Source: Elizabethkingia miricola (GTDB taxonomy: Bacteria > Bacteroidota > Bacteroidia > Flavobacteriales > Weeksellaceae). From it: a stretch of 64,000 nt of DNA. The position numbers were made by a program, and so were the translations under genes. Where the stretch lies: positions 124,001 to 188,000 of the forward strand of contig NZ_LSGQ01000003.1 of assembly GCF_001675285.1 (NCBI RefSeq), in the 5' to 3' direction. Shown here piece after piece: positions 8,994-19,001 of the stretch (within the stretch, counting starts at the first letter, position 1; every line of letters starts with the position of its first letter). Below the pieces are notes generated by a model. The model made no database searches. It saw nothing but the letters and a program-made list of their open reading frames with translations, and was not told where the DNA came from.

Positions 8994-10439
8994 TTAGATT
9001 GTCGTTAAACGAAGTGTGTTTGTTTTTCCACCTTCGTGAACCGGCATCGCGTTAAGGTTAACTACAAAATCTCCTTGCTCTACAAGGCCATAGTTCCAGG
9101 TAAGCATATTAACCTGAATAACGGTTTCATCAGTAGATTTTTTCATGTCATAGAAGAATGCTCTTACACCCCAAAGAAGGTTTAGCATTGTAAGAACACG
9201 CTTGTTAGAACTGAATACTACAATGTGAGAATTCGGTCTGTGAGATGAAATCTGAAATGCTGTATAACCAGAATAGGTAAGTGTTACGATCGCTTTAGCA
9301 TCTGTTTTCTCAGCAATTCTTACAGCTGAATAACAAACAGAATCTGTAATGAAACGGTCGTCTACACAGTTAATCTTTTCTATAGGCTCATTTCTTGTAC
9401 TGTACATCTGAGTATTCTCGATGTTGCTTACAATCTTAGCCATCGTTTTTACAACGTCTACAGGGTATTTACCCACAGATGTTTCTCCAGATAACATTAC
9501 CGCATCTGCTCCGTCTAATACAGAGTTTGCAACGTCATTTACCTCGGCTCTTGTAGGAGTCATGCTGTTGATCATTGTTTCCATCATCTGGGTTGCAACG
9601 ATTACAGGCTTAGAATACTTTCTTGCTTTTTCAGCTAGCTTCTTCTGAATTAACGGAACTTCTTCCATAGGAACCTCTACACCAAGGTCTCCACGTGCCA
9701 CCATTATACCGTCGCATTCAGCAAGAATTTCGTCGATATTTTTCACACCTTCAGGCTTTTCAATCTTAGCAATAATAGGTGTACGGAATAATTTTCCGTT
9801 CGGGTGGTTAGAAATAAGTTCTTTCAGATCTATGATATCCTGTGCATGACGTACAAATGAAAGTGCGATCCAGTCGAATTCATTATCTAAGATAAAGTTA
9901 GCGTCCTGAATATCTTTTTCAGTCAATGCAGGAAGAGATATCTGGGTATTAGGAAGGTTTACCCCTTTCTTTGAACTTAGAGGGCCTCCTTGTATTGTTT
10001 TTGCTTTAACAGTGTCTTTACCATTAGTGTCGATAACTTCTAAAACAAGCTTTCCGTCGTCGATAAGGATTCTTTCTCCTACTTTTACATCTAACGGGAA
10101 TCTTTCATATGTCATGTACACTTTTGTAGAGTCACCTTCTACTTTTTCATTTGTGAAGGTAAGTACGTCTCCAGGATTCAGGTAAGAACCCTCTTTTACA
10201 ACACCTACACGAAGCTTTGGTCCTTGAAGGTCTCCTAAAATAGAAGTAGAGAAACCATATTCAGCATTAATCTCACGAATAAGGTTAATGTTTTGTTTTA
10301 CCAGATCGTAATCAGCATGTGAAAAGTTAATTCTGATAACATCTGCTCCGGCTTGTACCATGCGCAGGATTGTCTCTTTATTGGAGGATGCAGGCCCAAG
10401 GGTTGCAATAATTTTAGTTTTCTTTAGATATTCACTCAT
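8994..10439 (-). CDS. pyk: Pyruvate kinase
   Basis: Transfers phosphate from phosphoenolpyruvate to ADP, the final glycolytic step, in the cytosol. The 481-residue product starts with KTKIIATLGPAS, contains the IAKIEKPEGV active-site segment with the catalytic Lys, the MVARGDLGVE metal/substrate loop and the ATQMMETMI helix, followed by the C-terminal allosteric domain. It is the last gene of a minus-strand operon: its ATG overlaps the end of the IPExxxVDY gene by 8 bases, implying coupled translation. Length and motifs are normal. Confidence 0.97.
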   Translation of the reverse strand: MSEYLKKTKIIATLGPASSNKETILRMVQAGADVIRINFSHADYDLVKQNINLIREINAEYGFSTSILGDLQGPKLRVGVVKEGSYLNPGDVLTFTNEKVEGDSTKVYMTYERFPLDVKVGERILIDDGKLVLEVIDTNGKDTVKAKTIQGGPLSSKKGVNLPNTQISLPALTEKDIQDANFILDNEFDWIALSFVRHAQDIIDLKELISNHPNGKLFRTPIIAKIEKPEGVKNIDEILAECDGIMVARGDLGVEVPMEEVPLIQKKLAEKARKYSKPVIVATQMMETMINSMTPTRAEVNDVANSVLDGADAVMLSGETSVGKYPVDVVKTMAKIVSNIENTQMYSTRNEPIEKINCVDDRFITDSVCYSAVRIAEKTDAKAIVTLTYSGYTAFQISSHRPNSHIVVFSSNKRVLTMLNLLWGVRAFFYDMKKSTDETVIQVNMLTWNYGLVEQGDFVVNLNAMPVHEGGKTNTLRLTTI

Positions 10440-10902
10440 TTTCTTGAATATATTGGTATATTAATTCTTCAGGTTGAATTTGATATTCCTGAATTGGAAA
10501 GATCACATTTTCAGGAAACAAAATTAAGGAAAAATCGGGAAACGAATCCTGAGTTTTTATTAAGAAATCGACATCTTGGTGTTCTTCCAGCAGATAATGT
10601 ATCTCCTGCAAACCCTCGAAGAGGTTAGACGGCGTGTTTTCTTCCTTTTTGAAGGATTTATTAGCTATTATCTGATAACAGTTTTTTTCACCTTTATCAT
10701 AACCCTGCATGGACAAGAATTCATATTCTGTTAATCCGTTTTGGGTGATAAAGTCTTCTGTTCTGTGAAATTGGAATTCGTTACAACGATTAATGTCAAA
10801 AAAAAACTGATGATATGAAACAGGTTTCGTCAAGCGGATAAGCCCGACGGTTATAGCTTCGTCATCATCAAAATCAAGGCGTATTTTTTTTACTTTCGCC
10901 AT
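10432..10902 (-). CDS. IPExxxVDY family protein
   Basis: 156-residue conserved protein of unknown function that, as remembered, typically lies between rnc and pyk in Bacteroidota. I chose the internal ATG at 10902 (MAKVKKIRLDFDDD) and not the longer open frame to 11046, because the extra 48 residues are the antisense-like, Lys-rich overlap with rnc and the family begins with this segment. A short tail resembling the family's eponymous motif is visible (FPIQEYQIQPEE), in degenerate form. It overlaps rnc by 29 bases and pyk by 8, so expression is tied to both. No catalytic motif is seen. Confidence 0.8.
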   Translation of the reverse strand: MAKVKKIRLDFDDDEAITVGLIRLTKPVSYHQFFFDINRCNEFQFHRTEDFITQNGLTEYEFLSMQGYDKGEKNCYQIIANKSFKKEENTPSNLFEGLQEIHYLLEEHQDVDFLIKTQDSFPDFSLILFPENVIFPIQEYQIQPEELIYQYIQENE

Positions 10903-11644
10903 TAATGTTTTCTTTTTTTTGCAATGCGTAGTAAGCCCGCTGTGCAGCTTTTTCCTCAGCTTTTTTCTTGGAAGCTTCGGATGCATTGGAAATTTGTCTG
11001 TCCTCCATCCATACGCTGCTACGGAAATGAACAGTCTTGTTGACATAGTTCTCTTCAGTAGTTTCGAAACGAAGGTGAATTTTTTGCTTTTGACCCCACT
11101 CCAGTAATAATCCTTTGTAGCTGATAATCTTATTTTCCAGATTAAGGATGTCCTGTTTAGTCAGAAGCTGGCCCAGAATTATTTCTCTGCATTTATCATA
11201 GTCTATGTCCTGATAAATAGCGCCAACTAATGCTTCGAAAAGATTACCGTGGATATTTTCACTCAAAGTGGTATTCTCTTCTTTGTTTTGTAAAAATCTG
11301 GTAAGCTCCAGACGCTCTCCCAGCGCATTCAAATTTTTACGGTTTACCACTTTAGATTTCATCTGTGTAAGGAAACCTTCATTGGCATTAGGATATTCAT
11401 GAAAAATGTGACAGGAAACAATACTTCCTAATACAGCATCCCCCAGATATTCTAATCTTTCGTAGTTGAAGGCTTCTTTTGTGGTGTTCGGAGATTTTAA
11501 AGTGAAGGCTTCTTTGAATAATCTAAGGTCATTCACTTTGTAGCCCACCAGTCTGTTAATGGCGGCTTTAAAATTTTTATCTTTATCGGATAAAGTTTTG
11601 GTTCGTTTTTTTAAAAGATTGGAAAAATAGCTTTTAATCTCCAT
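10874..11644 (-). CDS. rnc: Ribonuclease III
   Basis: Double-strand-specific endoribonuclease for rRNA maturation and mRNA turnover. The 256-residue product has the RNase III signature YERLEYLGDAVLG (residues 61-73, with metal-binding Glu65 and Asp69), a second acidic site in the NLFEALVGAIYQD stretch, and a C-terminal double-stranded-RNA-binding domain (about 175-240). There is an N-terminal extension of about 25 basic residues. Its ATG overlaps the fabF stop by one base (TAATG arrangement), so translation is coupled. Confidence 0.96.
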   Translation of the reverse strand: MEIKSYFSNLLKKRTKTLSDKDKNFKAAINRLVGYKVNDLRLFKEAFTLKSPNTTKEAFNYERLEYLGDAVLGSIVSCHIFHEYPNANEGFLTQMKSKVVNRKNLNALGERLELTRFLQNKEENTTLSENIHGNLFEALVGAIYQDIDYDKCREIILGQLLTKQDILNLENKIISYKGLLLEWGQKQKIHLRFETTEENYVNKTVHFRSSVWMEDRQISNASEASKKKAEEKAAQRAYYALQKKENINGESKKNTP

Positions 11645-12891
11645 TAAATCTTTTTGAATAAAACGCAGGCATTATGCCCTCCAAATCCAAAAGTGTTGCT
11701 CATTGCAATATTCACTTCCTTCTTCACTGCTGTGTTGAAAGTAAAGTTAAGTCTGCTGTCCAGTCTCTCATCATCTGTGAAATGATTGATCGTTGGAGGA
11801 ACAATTCCGTGGATAATAGTGCCTAAAGCTGCTATAGATTCTATAACTCCGGCTGCACCTAATAAATGCCCCGTCATAGACTTAGTAGAATTGATCTGAA
11901 TATCAAATGCGTGTTCACCTAATAATTTAGCAATTGCCTGAGATTCCGCAATGTCTCCTAATGGAGTAGAAGTACCATGCATGTTGATGTGGTCTACTTC
12001 ATCAGTAGTAACTCCGGCATCGTCCAGACATCTTTTCATTACTAAATAAGCACCTAATCCTTCCGGATGTGGAGCTGTCATGTGGTGAGCATCTGCACTA
12101 AGACCTCCGCCCAGTAGTTCGGCATAAATTGTAGCGCCTCTTTTTACAGCGTGTTCGTATTCTTCAAGAATGATACATCCTGCTCCTTCACCCAGTACAA
12201 AACCATCTCTGTCTTTGTCGAATGGACGGGAAGCTGTTTTAGGATCGTCATTTCTTGTTGAAAGCGCATGCATAGCATTGAAGCCACCTACACCACTAGC
12301 TGTTACAGCTGCTTCAGATCCTCCGCAAACAATAACATCCGCTTTGCCTAGCTGAATAAGCATTTTAGCATCAATAATTGCATTGGCAGAAGAAGCACAA
12401 GCTGAAACTGTAGTATAGTTAGGACCATGGAATCCAAATTCTATAGAAATATTCCCCGGCGTAATGTCGGCGATCATTTTAGGAATAAAGAAAGGATTGA
12501 ATCTTGGGATACTATTTGAAGCAGCATACCCTAAAACTTCAGTTTCAAAAGTTTCAAGTCCGCCAATTCCGGATCCCCAGATAACACCTACACGGTCTTT
12601 GTCTACATTGTCCTCAATAATACGGCTGTGAGCAATCGCCTCACGTGCAACAACCTGCCCTAATTGCGAGTTACGGTCCATTTTTTTAGCCTCCTTCTTA
12701 TCGAAGTGGTTTAATGGATCGAAGTTTTTAACCTCACAGGCAAATTGAGTTTTAAAATTAGTGGAATCAAAAAGAGTAATCGGCGCTGCTCCACTTGTGC
12801 CTTTTACAAGGCTCTCCCAGTACTCATTTGCATTATTTCCTATCGGTGTAAGGGCCCCGAAGCCAGTTACTACTACTCTCTTTAATTCCAT
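11644..12891 (-). CDS. fabF: Beta-ketoacyl-ACP synthase II
   Basis: Condenses malonyl-ACP with acyl-ACP in fatty-acid elongation. The 415-residue thiolase-fold protein carries the Cys-His-His triad: Cys165 in TVSACASSA, His in NMHGTSTPLGD and His in SMTGHLLGAAG. The C-terminal NTFGFGGHNA is typical. It follows acpP by 26 bases; the acpP-fabF-rnc order is widely conserved, linking carrier protein, condensing enzyme and RNase III in one transcript. Confidence 0.97.
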   Translation of the reverse strand: MELKRVVVTGFGALTPIGNNANEYWESLVKGTSGAAPITLFDSTNFKTQFACEVKNFDPLNHFDKKEAKKMDRNSQLGQVVAREAIAHSRIIEDNVDKDRVGVIWGSGIGGLETFETEVLGYAASNSIPRFNPFFIPKMIADITPGNISIEFGFHGPNYTTVSACASSANAIIDAKMLIQLGKADVIVCGGSEAAVTASGVGGFNAMHALSTRNDDPKTASRPFDKDRDGFVLGEGAGCIILEEYEHAVKRGATIYAELLGGGLSADAHHMTAPHPEGLGAYLVMKRCLDDAGVTTDEVDHINMHGTSTPLGDIAESQAIAKLLGEHAFDIQINSTKSMTGHLLGAAGVIESIAALGTIIHGIVPPTINHFTDDERLDSRLNFTFNTAVKKEVNIAMSNTFGFGGHNACVLFKKI

Positions 12892-12917
12892 AAATTTTCT
12901 TTAATGTTCTTCAACAA

Positions 12918-13157
12918 TTATTTGTTGACTACTTCTTCAATATAAGCGATTGCGTGTCCTACTGTTGTAATTTTTTCAGCTTGGTCATCAGGAATCTGAA
13001 TGTTGAATTCTTTTTCGAACTCCATGATCAACTCAACAGTATCCAGAGAATCTGCTCCTAAATCGTTAGTGAAGCTAGCTTCTGGTGTTACTTCAGTTTC
13101 TTCCACGTCTAGCTTATCAGCGATGATAGCTTTAACTCTTGATGCGATGTCTGACAT
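12918..13157 (-). CDS. acpP: Acyl carrier protein
   Basis: 79-residue acidic helical carrier for acyl intermediates of fatty-acid synthesis. The phosphopantetheine attachment serine is Ser37 in the DSLD motif ([13 protein letters not shown]). Size and charge are standard. It is the first gene of the fabF-rnc-pyk operon and has its own promoter just upstream. Confidence 0.98.
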   Translation of the reverse strand: MSDIASRVKAIIADKLDVEETEVTPEASFTNDLGADSLDTVELIMEFEKEFNIQIPDDQAEKITTVGHAIAYIEEVVNK

Positions 13158-13191
13158 AGTAAATGTATTTTAAAAATTGTTAATCCAACTG

Positions 13192-13199
13192 CAAATATA
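13192..13199 (-). promoter_or_regulatory. -7 element of the acpP promoter
   Basis: TATATTTG on the minus strand followed by C, 34 bases upstream of the acpP ATG; an exact TAnnTTTG. No clear TTTG -33 element is seen at the expected distance. Confidence 0.5.
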
Positions 13200-13325
13200 T
13201 AAAAAATCGAATCATTTGCTATTTTTTTACTCAATTTTGATGATTTACGTGGTTTGAAAAATTAAGGTTCTAAAAACGAATTATTTAAAATTTAATCTGG
13301 ATTCTTTCATCCTGATTTTATTCAT

Positions 13326-13333
13326 TATTTTTG
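13326..13333 (+). promoter_or_regulatory. -7 element of the folE promoter
   Basis: TATTTTTG followed by C, 17 bases upstream of the folE ATG, matching TAnnTTTG. The -33 element is weak. Confidence 0.45.
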
Positions 13334-13350
13334 CTTGAAAATATTACAGA

Positions 13351-14016
13351 ATGAATGATTTTTTTGATAATGATGATGATATTTACGACGGAAATCAACA
13401 TACACCACTAAGAAAAGATGCTTTTAAGCTGTCTACAGACGAAAAAGTTCAGAAGATTGAAGGTCTTTTTAGTGAGATAATGGAAACACTTGGACTGGAT
13501 ATGACCGACGATAGTCTGAAAGATTCGCCTAAGCGTGTAGCGAAGATGTATGTCAATGAAATCTTTGGTGGATTACTTCCTGAAAACAAACCCGGAATAT
13601 CTACTTTTAAGAATCAATATAAATATAGACAGATGTTAGTAGAAAAGGATATTACTGTTTATTCTTTTTGCGAACATCATTTTCTTCCTATAATAGGGAA
13701 AGCTCACGTAGCTTATATATCTAATGGTAAAGTAATCGGACTTTCCAAGATCAACAGGATTGTAGATTATTATGCAAAGCGTCCGCAGGTACAAGAGCGT
13801 CTTACAATGCAGATTGTAGGAGCGATGAAGGAAGCTTTGGGAACTAAAGATGTAGCCTGTATTATAGATGCAAGACATCTTTGCGTAAATTGCAGAGGTA
13901 TAAAAGATACAGCAAGTTCAACAATTACTGCAGAACTAAGTGGTATTTTCAGAACAAACCCTATTACAAGACAGGAATTCCTTCACTATGTAGGAAGCCA
14001 TGCAAAACTGGATTAA
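13351..14016 (+). CDS. folE: GTP cyclohydrolase I
   Basis: Converts GTP to 7,8-dihydroneopterin triphosphate, the first step of folate (and pterin/queuosine) synthesis. The 221-residue protein has the zinc ligands Cys107 and His110 (FCEHHFLP) and Cys178 (HLCVNCRG), and the KINRIVDYYAKRPQVQERLT substrate region (KINRIVDYYAKRPQ). The N-terminus is an acidic 20-residue extension (NDFFDNDDDIYD). folB, which acts later in the same pathway, lies at 51 kb. Monocistronic and divergent from acpP. Confidence 0.97.
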   Translation: MNDFFDNDDDIYDGNQHTPLRKDAFKLSTDEKVQKIEGLFSEIMETLGLDMTDDSLKDSPKRVAKMYVNEIFGGLLPENKPGISTFKNQYKYRQMLVEKDITVYSFCEHHFLPIIGKAHVAYISNGKVIGLSKINRIVDYYAKRPQVQERLTMQIVGAMKEALGTKDVACIIDARHLCVNCRGIKDTASSTITAELSGIFRTNPITRQEFLHYVGSHAKLD

Positions 14017-14160
14017 AGTAATATAAAATGATAAAATTTAAAAAAGTTTCGAACCGAATTTTTCTTGCTACAATTATTTGTTGTGGCAAATAGTAATTAT
14101 ATTGGCAGAAAACTACAACAAGATCATTTTAATCTTTCACTTTAAACAACATTATAAATA

Positions 14161-15624
14161 ATGCAACTTAAAATATATAACTCGCTTACAGGAGAAAAAG
14201 AAGACTTCAAACCTATATTGGACGGAAACGTTGGAATGTATGTCTGCGGACCTACAGTATATAGTAATGTCCATTTAGGAAATGTAAGAACTTTTCTTTC
14301 CTTCGACTTTATATATAGATCCCTGCAATTTCTGGGATATAAAGTAAGGTATGTAAGAAATATTACAGATGCGGGGCATTTAACTGATGATGGTAATATA
14401 GATAATGACCGTTTCATTAAACAATCCCGACTGGAAAAATTAGAACCAATGGAAATTGTACAGAAGTATACAGTCGATTTTCATGAAGTACTAAAGAAAT
14501 TCAATCTGCTCCCGCCTACAATAGAGCCAACGGCAACAGGCCATATCATCGAGCAAATTGAACTGACAAAAAAGTTAATTGAAAAAGGCTTTGCTTACGA
14601 AAGCAATGGATCCGTTTATTTCGATGTTCTGGAATATAATGCAAGAGGCCTAAACTATGGGGAATTAAGCCGCAGAAATATAGAAGAGCTTTTTGCCAAT
14701 ACTCGTGATTTGGATGGTCAGGGCGAGAAAAAAAATCCACAGGATTTTGCACTTTGGAAGAAAGCATCTCCACAACATATTATGCGTTGGATTTCTCCTT
14801 GGGGAGAAGGTTTTCCGGGATGGCACCTGGAATGTACAGCAATGAGTACTAAATATCTTGGAGATAAGTTCGATATTCACGGTGGCGGAATGGATCTTAA
14901 ATTCCCACACCACGAATGTGAGATCGCTCAAGGGAAAGCTTGCAATGGTACAGAGCCGGTAAACTACTGGATGCACGCTAATATGCTAACGATGAATGGG
15001 CAAAGAATGAGTAAATCTACAGGTAATTATATTCTGCCAATGGAGTTAATTACCGGGAATAATAATTTCTTCGAAAAGCCATTCCATCCAAGTGTATTGC
15101 GTTTCTGCTTCCTGCAGGCGCACTACAGAAGTGTACTGGATATTTCCAATGAAGCAATGCTGGCGAGTGAAAAAGGCTTTAGCCGTCTGATGGATGCTGT
15201 AAAAATATTAGATGAAATTCAAGCATCTGATGTTTCTACAATTAATGTTCAGGAATGGCTTGATAAAGCGTATTCTGCACTTGTTGACGATTTTAATAGT
15301 CCAATACTTATATCACACCTTTTCGAAGCTGTGAAATGGATTTTCCTTCTTAAAGATGGGAAAGAAACAATTACAGCAGAAGATCTTGCATTGCTAAAAG
15401 AAAAGCTGAACGCTTTTGTATTTGATGTGCTGGGATTACAAACGATAACAGAAGAAACGGGAAGTGATAAACTGGATGAAACATTACAGTTATTGATTGA
15501 ACTGAGAAATCAGGCAAGAAAAACTAAAAACTGGGAGTTGTCGGATCAGATAAGGGACCGCCTTCTGGAGAAAGGTATTGAACTAAAAGACGGAAGAGAA
15601 GGGACATCTTATACGATTAACTAG
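14161..15624 (+). CDS. cysS: Cysteinyl-tRNA synthetase
   Basis: Charges tRNA-Cys. The 487-residue class I synthetase has zinc-binding Cys29 in [14 protein letters not shown], the HIGH-type motif HLGN at 38-41, the HHECEIAQ zinc-binding segment and the KMSKS-type RMSKSTGN. Length is normal. It begins 144 bases after folE and ends 10 bases before the glucanotransferase gene, which may be read from the same transcript. The cognate tRNA-Cys is at 52.2 kb. Confidence 0.97.
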   Translation: MQLKIYNSLTGEKEDFKPILDGNVGMYVCGPTVYSNVHLGNVRTFLSFDFIYRSLQFLGYKVRYVRNITDAGHLTDDGNIDNDRFIKQSRLEKLEPMEIVQKYTVDFHEVLKKFNLLPPTIEPTATGHIIEQIELTKKLIEKGFAYESNGSVYFDVLEYNARGLNYGELSRRNIEELFANTRDLDGQGEKKNPQDFALWKKASPQHIMRWISPWGEGFPGWHLECTAMSTKYLGDKFDIHGGGMDLKFPHHECEIAQGKACNGTEPVNYWMHANMLTMNGQRMSKSTGNYILPMELITGNNNFFEKPFHPSVLRFCFLQAHYRSVLDISNEAMLASEKGFSRLMDAVKILDEIQASDVSTINVQEWLDKAYSALVDDFNSPILISHLFEAVKWIFLLKDGKETITAEDLALLKEKLNAFVFDVLGLQTITEETGSDKLDETLQLLIELRNQARKTKNWELSDQIRDRLLEKGIELKDGREGTSYTIN

Positions 15625-15634
15625 ATCATCCGGA

Positions 15635-18289
15635 ATGAAGAAAATACAATTCAATATTCACTACAGAACAGCTATAGGAGAGAGCCTTTTCATTAAAATA
15701 AAAGAACTGGGGACAGGGAAAGTATCGGAAGAAGAACTGGACTATGTCTACGACAGTATCTGGCGTTTTGGTAAAGAAATAAAAGAAGGTGATGCCGAAT
15801 ACCATTTTTTGGTAAAAGATGTAGCCGGGAGAATATTGAATGAAGAAATGAACGGACATTTGCTTAGCACATATCCTTCATTTGATAGCTATTGTATTTT
15901 CGATTCATGGAATAATAAAAATTTTCCTGAGAATTATCTTAATAATAAGATAATTCAGAATGCTTTAAAAGGTAGGGAATTTCAAAAAATACAGCCTGAA
16001 CAGAAAGAGAGTCATCTTTTCACTGTTCAGGCTCCTTTATATAATAAGGATGAAAAAGTTGTACTTCTGGGAAGTGCATCAGAATTGGGAAACTGGGATC
16101 TGGATCATTGTATAGAGATGCATCAGACAGATATTGTTACATGGGAGGTATTTGTTGATTTGTCGGATAATATATATGTTGAGTATAAATATGCAATTCT
16201 CAATATCAAAACAGGAGAGATCGTCTATGAAAACGGATCAAACCGTAAAGTTCGGACAGCTCCGAATCCGGAAACTCTTAATGTTCTGCATGATCATTAT
16301 TTCAAATTTCCTGTAGAAAAATTGTGGCGAGCGGCAGGAGTAGCAGTGCCTGTATTTTCATTACGTTCAGAAAATAGCTTTGGAGTAGGGGAGTTTGCAG
16401 ATCTTAAACTGCTTGCAGACTGGGCAGCGCAGACAAAACTATCAATGTTACAGATTCTGCCGATTAATGATACCACTGCTACCCATCAGTGGACAGATAG
16501 TTATCCTTATGCTGCAATTTCGGTATATGCACTCCATCCACAATATTTGTCGTTAGATGATTTAACTTATCCACTTTCAGAAGCATTAAAAGAAGAATAT
16601 GAAAGCGAAAAGAAACGACTGAATTTGTTGTCTCAGGTAGATTATGAGGCCGTAATGAGTGGAAAGCTGAAATATCTGAAAGTTATATTCAGCGAGAATC
16701 AGGACAATATCTTTGTAGATAAAAACTTTCAGAACTACCGTAAACAAAACTCAAACTGGTTAGATGCTTACGCTGTGTTTTGTACATTAAGAGATGTATA
16801 CGGAACACCAGATTTCAGCAAATGGAAAAAACTTTCAGTTTATAATGCTGAAGAGGCAAACAGATTTTTAGACTCAGATCATCCGGATTATACTACCGCT
16901 ATATTCCATATCTGGGTGCAATACCAGTTGCATTTACAATTAACAGCAGCTATAGATTATATACATAGTAAAGGACTGGCAATAAAAGGTGATCTTCCTA
17001 TTGGAATTTACCGGCATAGTGTAGAAGCCTGGACAGAACCTGAATTATTTGGTATGGACTTTCAGGCAGGAGCTCCACCGGATGAATTTACGGATCTGGG
17101 GCAAAATTGGGAATTCCCGACTTATAACTGGGAAGTCATGAAAGAAAATGGCTATCAGTGGTGGGAAAACAGATTTACTGCTTTATCCCAATATTTCGAT
17201 GCCATGCGCATAGATCATATACTAGGTTTCTTTAGAATATGGAGAATGCCGGTATCTGCAGTACAGGGAATACTGGGTAGCTTTTATCCTGCAATTCCGG
17301 TAACTACAGAAGAATTGGAAGATAAGAAGATCTGGTTCGATCGTGACAGGTACTGCAAACCTTTTATCAATGATGAAATTCTTCAGCATGTATTAGGAGA
17401 TCTAAAAAATGATGGGATTAATACTTTTTTAATAAAGGATAAAAAACTCTATCATTTCAGGCCTGAATATGATACGCAGAAAAAAATAAAGGCTTATTTT
17501 AAAGAGCACGATGATTCGCTGAAGATTAAAGATAAATTGTATTATCTGCTGGCAAATGTGCTTTTTCTGGAAGAAGAAACAGAAGAAGGAATCGTTTATC
17601 ATCCAAGATTTAATCTTTCAAAAACCTTATCATACCAATATCTTGAAGAAGAAATAAAAGGTAAACTATTTGGTCTGTATATCAATTATTTTTTCCATCG
17701 TCAGGATCAAATGTGGAAAGAAAATGCAATGGACAAACTGCCCATACTATTGCAGGCAACTGATATGCTTATTTGTGGAGAAGATTTAGGACTTGTGCCG
17801 GAAGTAGTACCGGAGGTCATGGACCATCTTGCTATTTTAGCATTGAAAGTACAGCGTTCTCCCAAGGAAAATGTTGCTTTTTATAACCCCAAAAATGCAA
17901 CTTATCTCAATGTAGTTACAACGTCATCACATGATACCAGTACATTGAGGCAATGGTGGAAAGAGGATCGTGTGCTTATCCAAAAATATTATAATGAGCA
18001 GCTGAACCAAAATGGTAAAGCTCCTGAAGAGTTAGCACCTTATCTGGCAGAGATCATTATAAAACAACATTTGCATACAGAGGCAATGTTGGCCATATTC
18101 CCGATTCAGGAATTTTTTGCAACAGATAAAGATATTCAGAATCCGGATGAAAATGCAGAAAGAATTAATATTCCTGCAATCTTTCCTCATTATTGGAGGT
18201 ACAGAATGCATATCGGATTAGAAGATTTATTAAAAAATAAAAGTTTTAATCAAAAGATAGCTAATTGGGTGAACGCTTCCGGAAGATGA
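15635..18289 (+). CDS. malQ: 4-alpha-glucanotransferase with N-terminal starch-binding modules
   Basis: Disproportionates maltodextrins by transferring alpha-1,4-glucan segments (GH77, amylomaltase). At 884 residues it is the long DPE2-like form: two CBM20-type starch-binding domains in the first 230 residues (the second contains LGSASELGNWD), then the GH77 barrel starting near FSLRSENSFGVGEFADL. The catalytic residues are recognisable: nucleophile Asp in MRIDHILGFFRIW, acid/base Glu in ICGEDLGLVPEVV, and Asp in SSHDTSTLRQWW. No signal peptide, so it is cytosolic and probably acts on glycogen-derived glucans. It starts 10 bases after cysS. The 123-base gap that follows has no clear terminator. 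Confidence 0.93.
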   Translation: MKKIQFNIHYRTAIGESLFIKIKELGTGKVSEEELDYVYDSIWRFGKEIKEGDAEYHFLVKDVAGRILNEEMNGHLLSTYPSFDSYCIFDSWNNKNFPENYLNNKIIQNALKGREFQKIQPEQKESHLFTVQAPLYNKDEKVVLLGSASELGNWDLDHCIEMHQTDIVTWEVFVDLSDNIYVEYKYAILNIKTGEIVYENGSNRKVRTAPNPETLNVLHDHYFKFPVEKLWRAAGVAVPVFSLRSENSFGVGEFADLKLLADWAAQTKLSMLQILPINDTTATHQWTDSYPYAAISVYALHPQYLSLDDLTYPLSEALKEEYESEKKRLNLLSQVDYEAVMSGKLKYLKVIFSENQDNIFVDKNFQNYRKQNSNWLDAYAVFCTLRDVYGTPDFSKWKKLSVYNAEEANRFLDSDHPDYTTAIFHIWVQYQLHLQLTAAIDYIHSKGLAIKGDLPIGIYRHSVEAWTEPELFGMDFQAGAPPDEFTDLGQNWEFPTYNWEVMKENGYQWWENRFTALSQYFDAMRIDHILGFFRIWRMPVSAVQGILGSFYPAIPVTTEELEDKKIWFDRDRYCKPFINDEILQHVLGDLKNDGINTFLIKDKKLYHFRPEYDTQKKIKAYFKEHDDSLKIKDKLYYLLANVLFLEEETEEGIVYHPRFNLSKTLSYQYLEEEIKGKLFGLYINYFFHRQDQMWKENAMDKLPILLQATDMLICGEDLGLVPEVVPEVMDHLAILALKVQRSPKENVAFYNPKNATYLNVVTTSSHDTSTLRQWWKEDRVLIQKYYNEQLNQNGKAPEELAPYLAEIIIKQHLHTEAMLAIFPIQEFFATDKDIQNPDENAERINIPAIFPHYWRYRMHIGLEDLLKNKSFNQKIANWVNASGR

Positions 18290-18412
18290 TCTTTTTACAT
18301 CCCGATTTTTCTTAATTCGAATATCGTATACTGAAAATAACAAATTGTAATCAAAACCGTTATGTAAAAAATGGTACGCTTTTGGGTATGCATCTTTAAA
18401 GTAAAATTGATT

Positions 18413-18874
18413 ATGAAAAAGTTATTAACAGTATTAGCCCTAGGAGTATTTGCACTAGGCTTTTCACAAAATTATTATGACGACTACAGGGGAAGTGTTT
18501 CTTCTATCAACTGGAGGGATGTTGCTTCTTATTTAGGCCTTAACGGAAGACAGATAGCAGCTATTGATTTACTAAATAACCGCTATCCAAACTATGATTC
18601 CTGGGATCGTGTTTACAGAGGTACACCAGACAGATGGTACAGAGACCGTTATGGAGAAATGGAGCGCATCATGACGCCTGCACAATATAAACGTTTCTAC
18701 GATCGTTATTACAGAGGGCAAAATCCAGTATGGATCTACGGTAAAAACTACGATAAAAAATACTACAAAGAAAGAGACAAGTATTATAAAAAACAGTGGA
18801 AACAATATCGTAAAAATCGTGATAACGACAATGACCAGGGAAGAGGATGGGGCCGAAGAGATCATGATGATTAA
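18413..18874 (+). CDS. Small secreted Tyr/Arg/Asp-rich protein of unknown function
   Basis: 153 residues with a signal peptide (MKKLLTVLALGVFALGFSQ, cut after SQ) followed by a very Tyr-, Arg- and Asp-rich mature chain. I chose the ATG at 18413 over the upstream ATG at 18371 because it places the basic-hydrophobic signal at the N-terminus. A helical core contains LGLNGRQIAAIDLLNNRY and MTPAQYKRFYDRYY, which recalls the LTxxQ pattern of Spy/CpxP-type proteins such as the one at 20086; that link is only a motif resemblance. The C-terminal 45 residues are low-complexity Lys/Tyr then Asp/Arg/Gly. Likely periplasmic or surface-exposed. A strong terminator follows. Confidence 0.75.
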   Translation: MKKLLTVLALGVFALGFSQNYYDDYRGSVSSINWRDVASYLGLNGRQIAAIDLLNNRYPNYDSWDRVYRGTPDRWYRDRYGEMERIMTPAQYKRFYDRYYRGQNPVWIYGKNYDKKYYKERDKYYKKQWKQYRKNRDNDNDQGRGWGRRDHDD

Positions 18875-18907
18875 TTAAAAGGCAGAAAGAGATTATCAAT
18901 CAAAAGA

Positions 18908-18934
18908 ACCGGAAGAGAAATCTTCCGGTTTTTT
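18908..18934 (+). terminator. Rho-independent terminator
   Basis: Perfect 9-bp stem ACCGGAAGA / TCTTCCGGT with a GAAA tetraloop followed by T-rich sequence, 33 bases after the secreted-protein gene. Confidence 0.85.
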
Positions 18935-19001
18935 ATTTGTTTCTGTGTTAAATTTTGTTAGCAAAAAACATCACATTAAGAAATGTATTTATCTTCGTAA
19001 G

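Noticed and set aside
10903-11046. Longer N-terminus of the IPExxxVDY protein (start at 11046)
   Set aside because: The extra 48 residues lie inside rnc in another frame, are Lys/Arg-rich low-complexity, and are not part of the family start; the ATG at 10902 is preferred.
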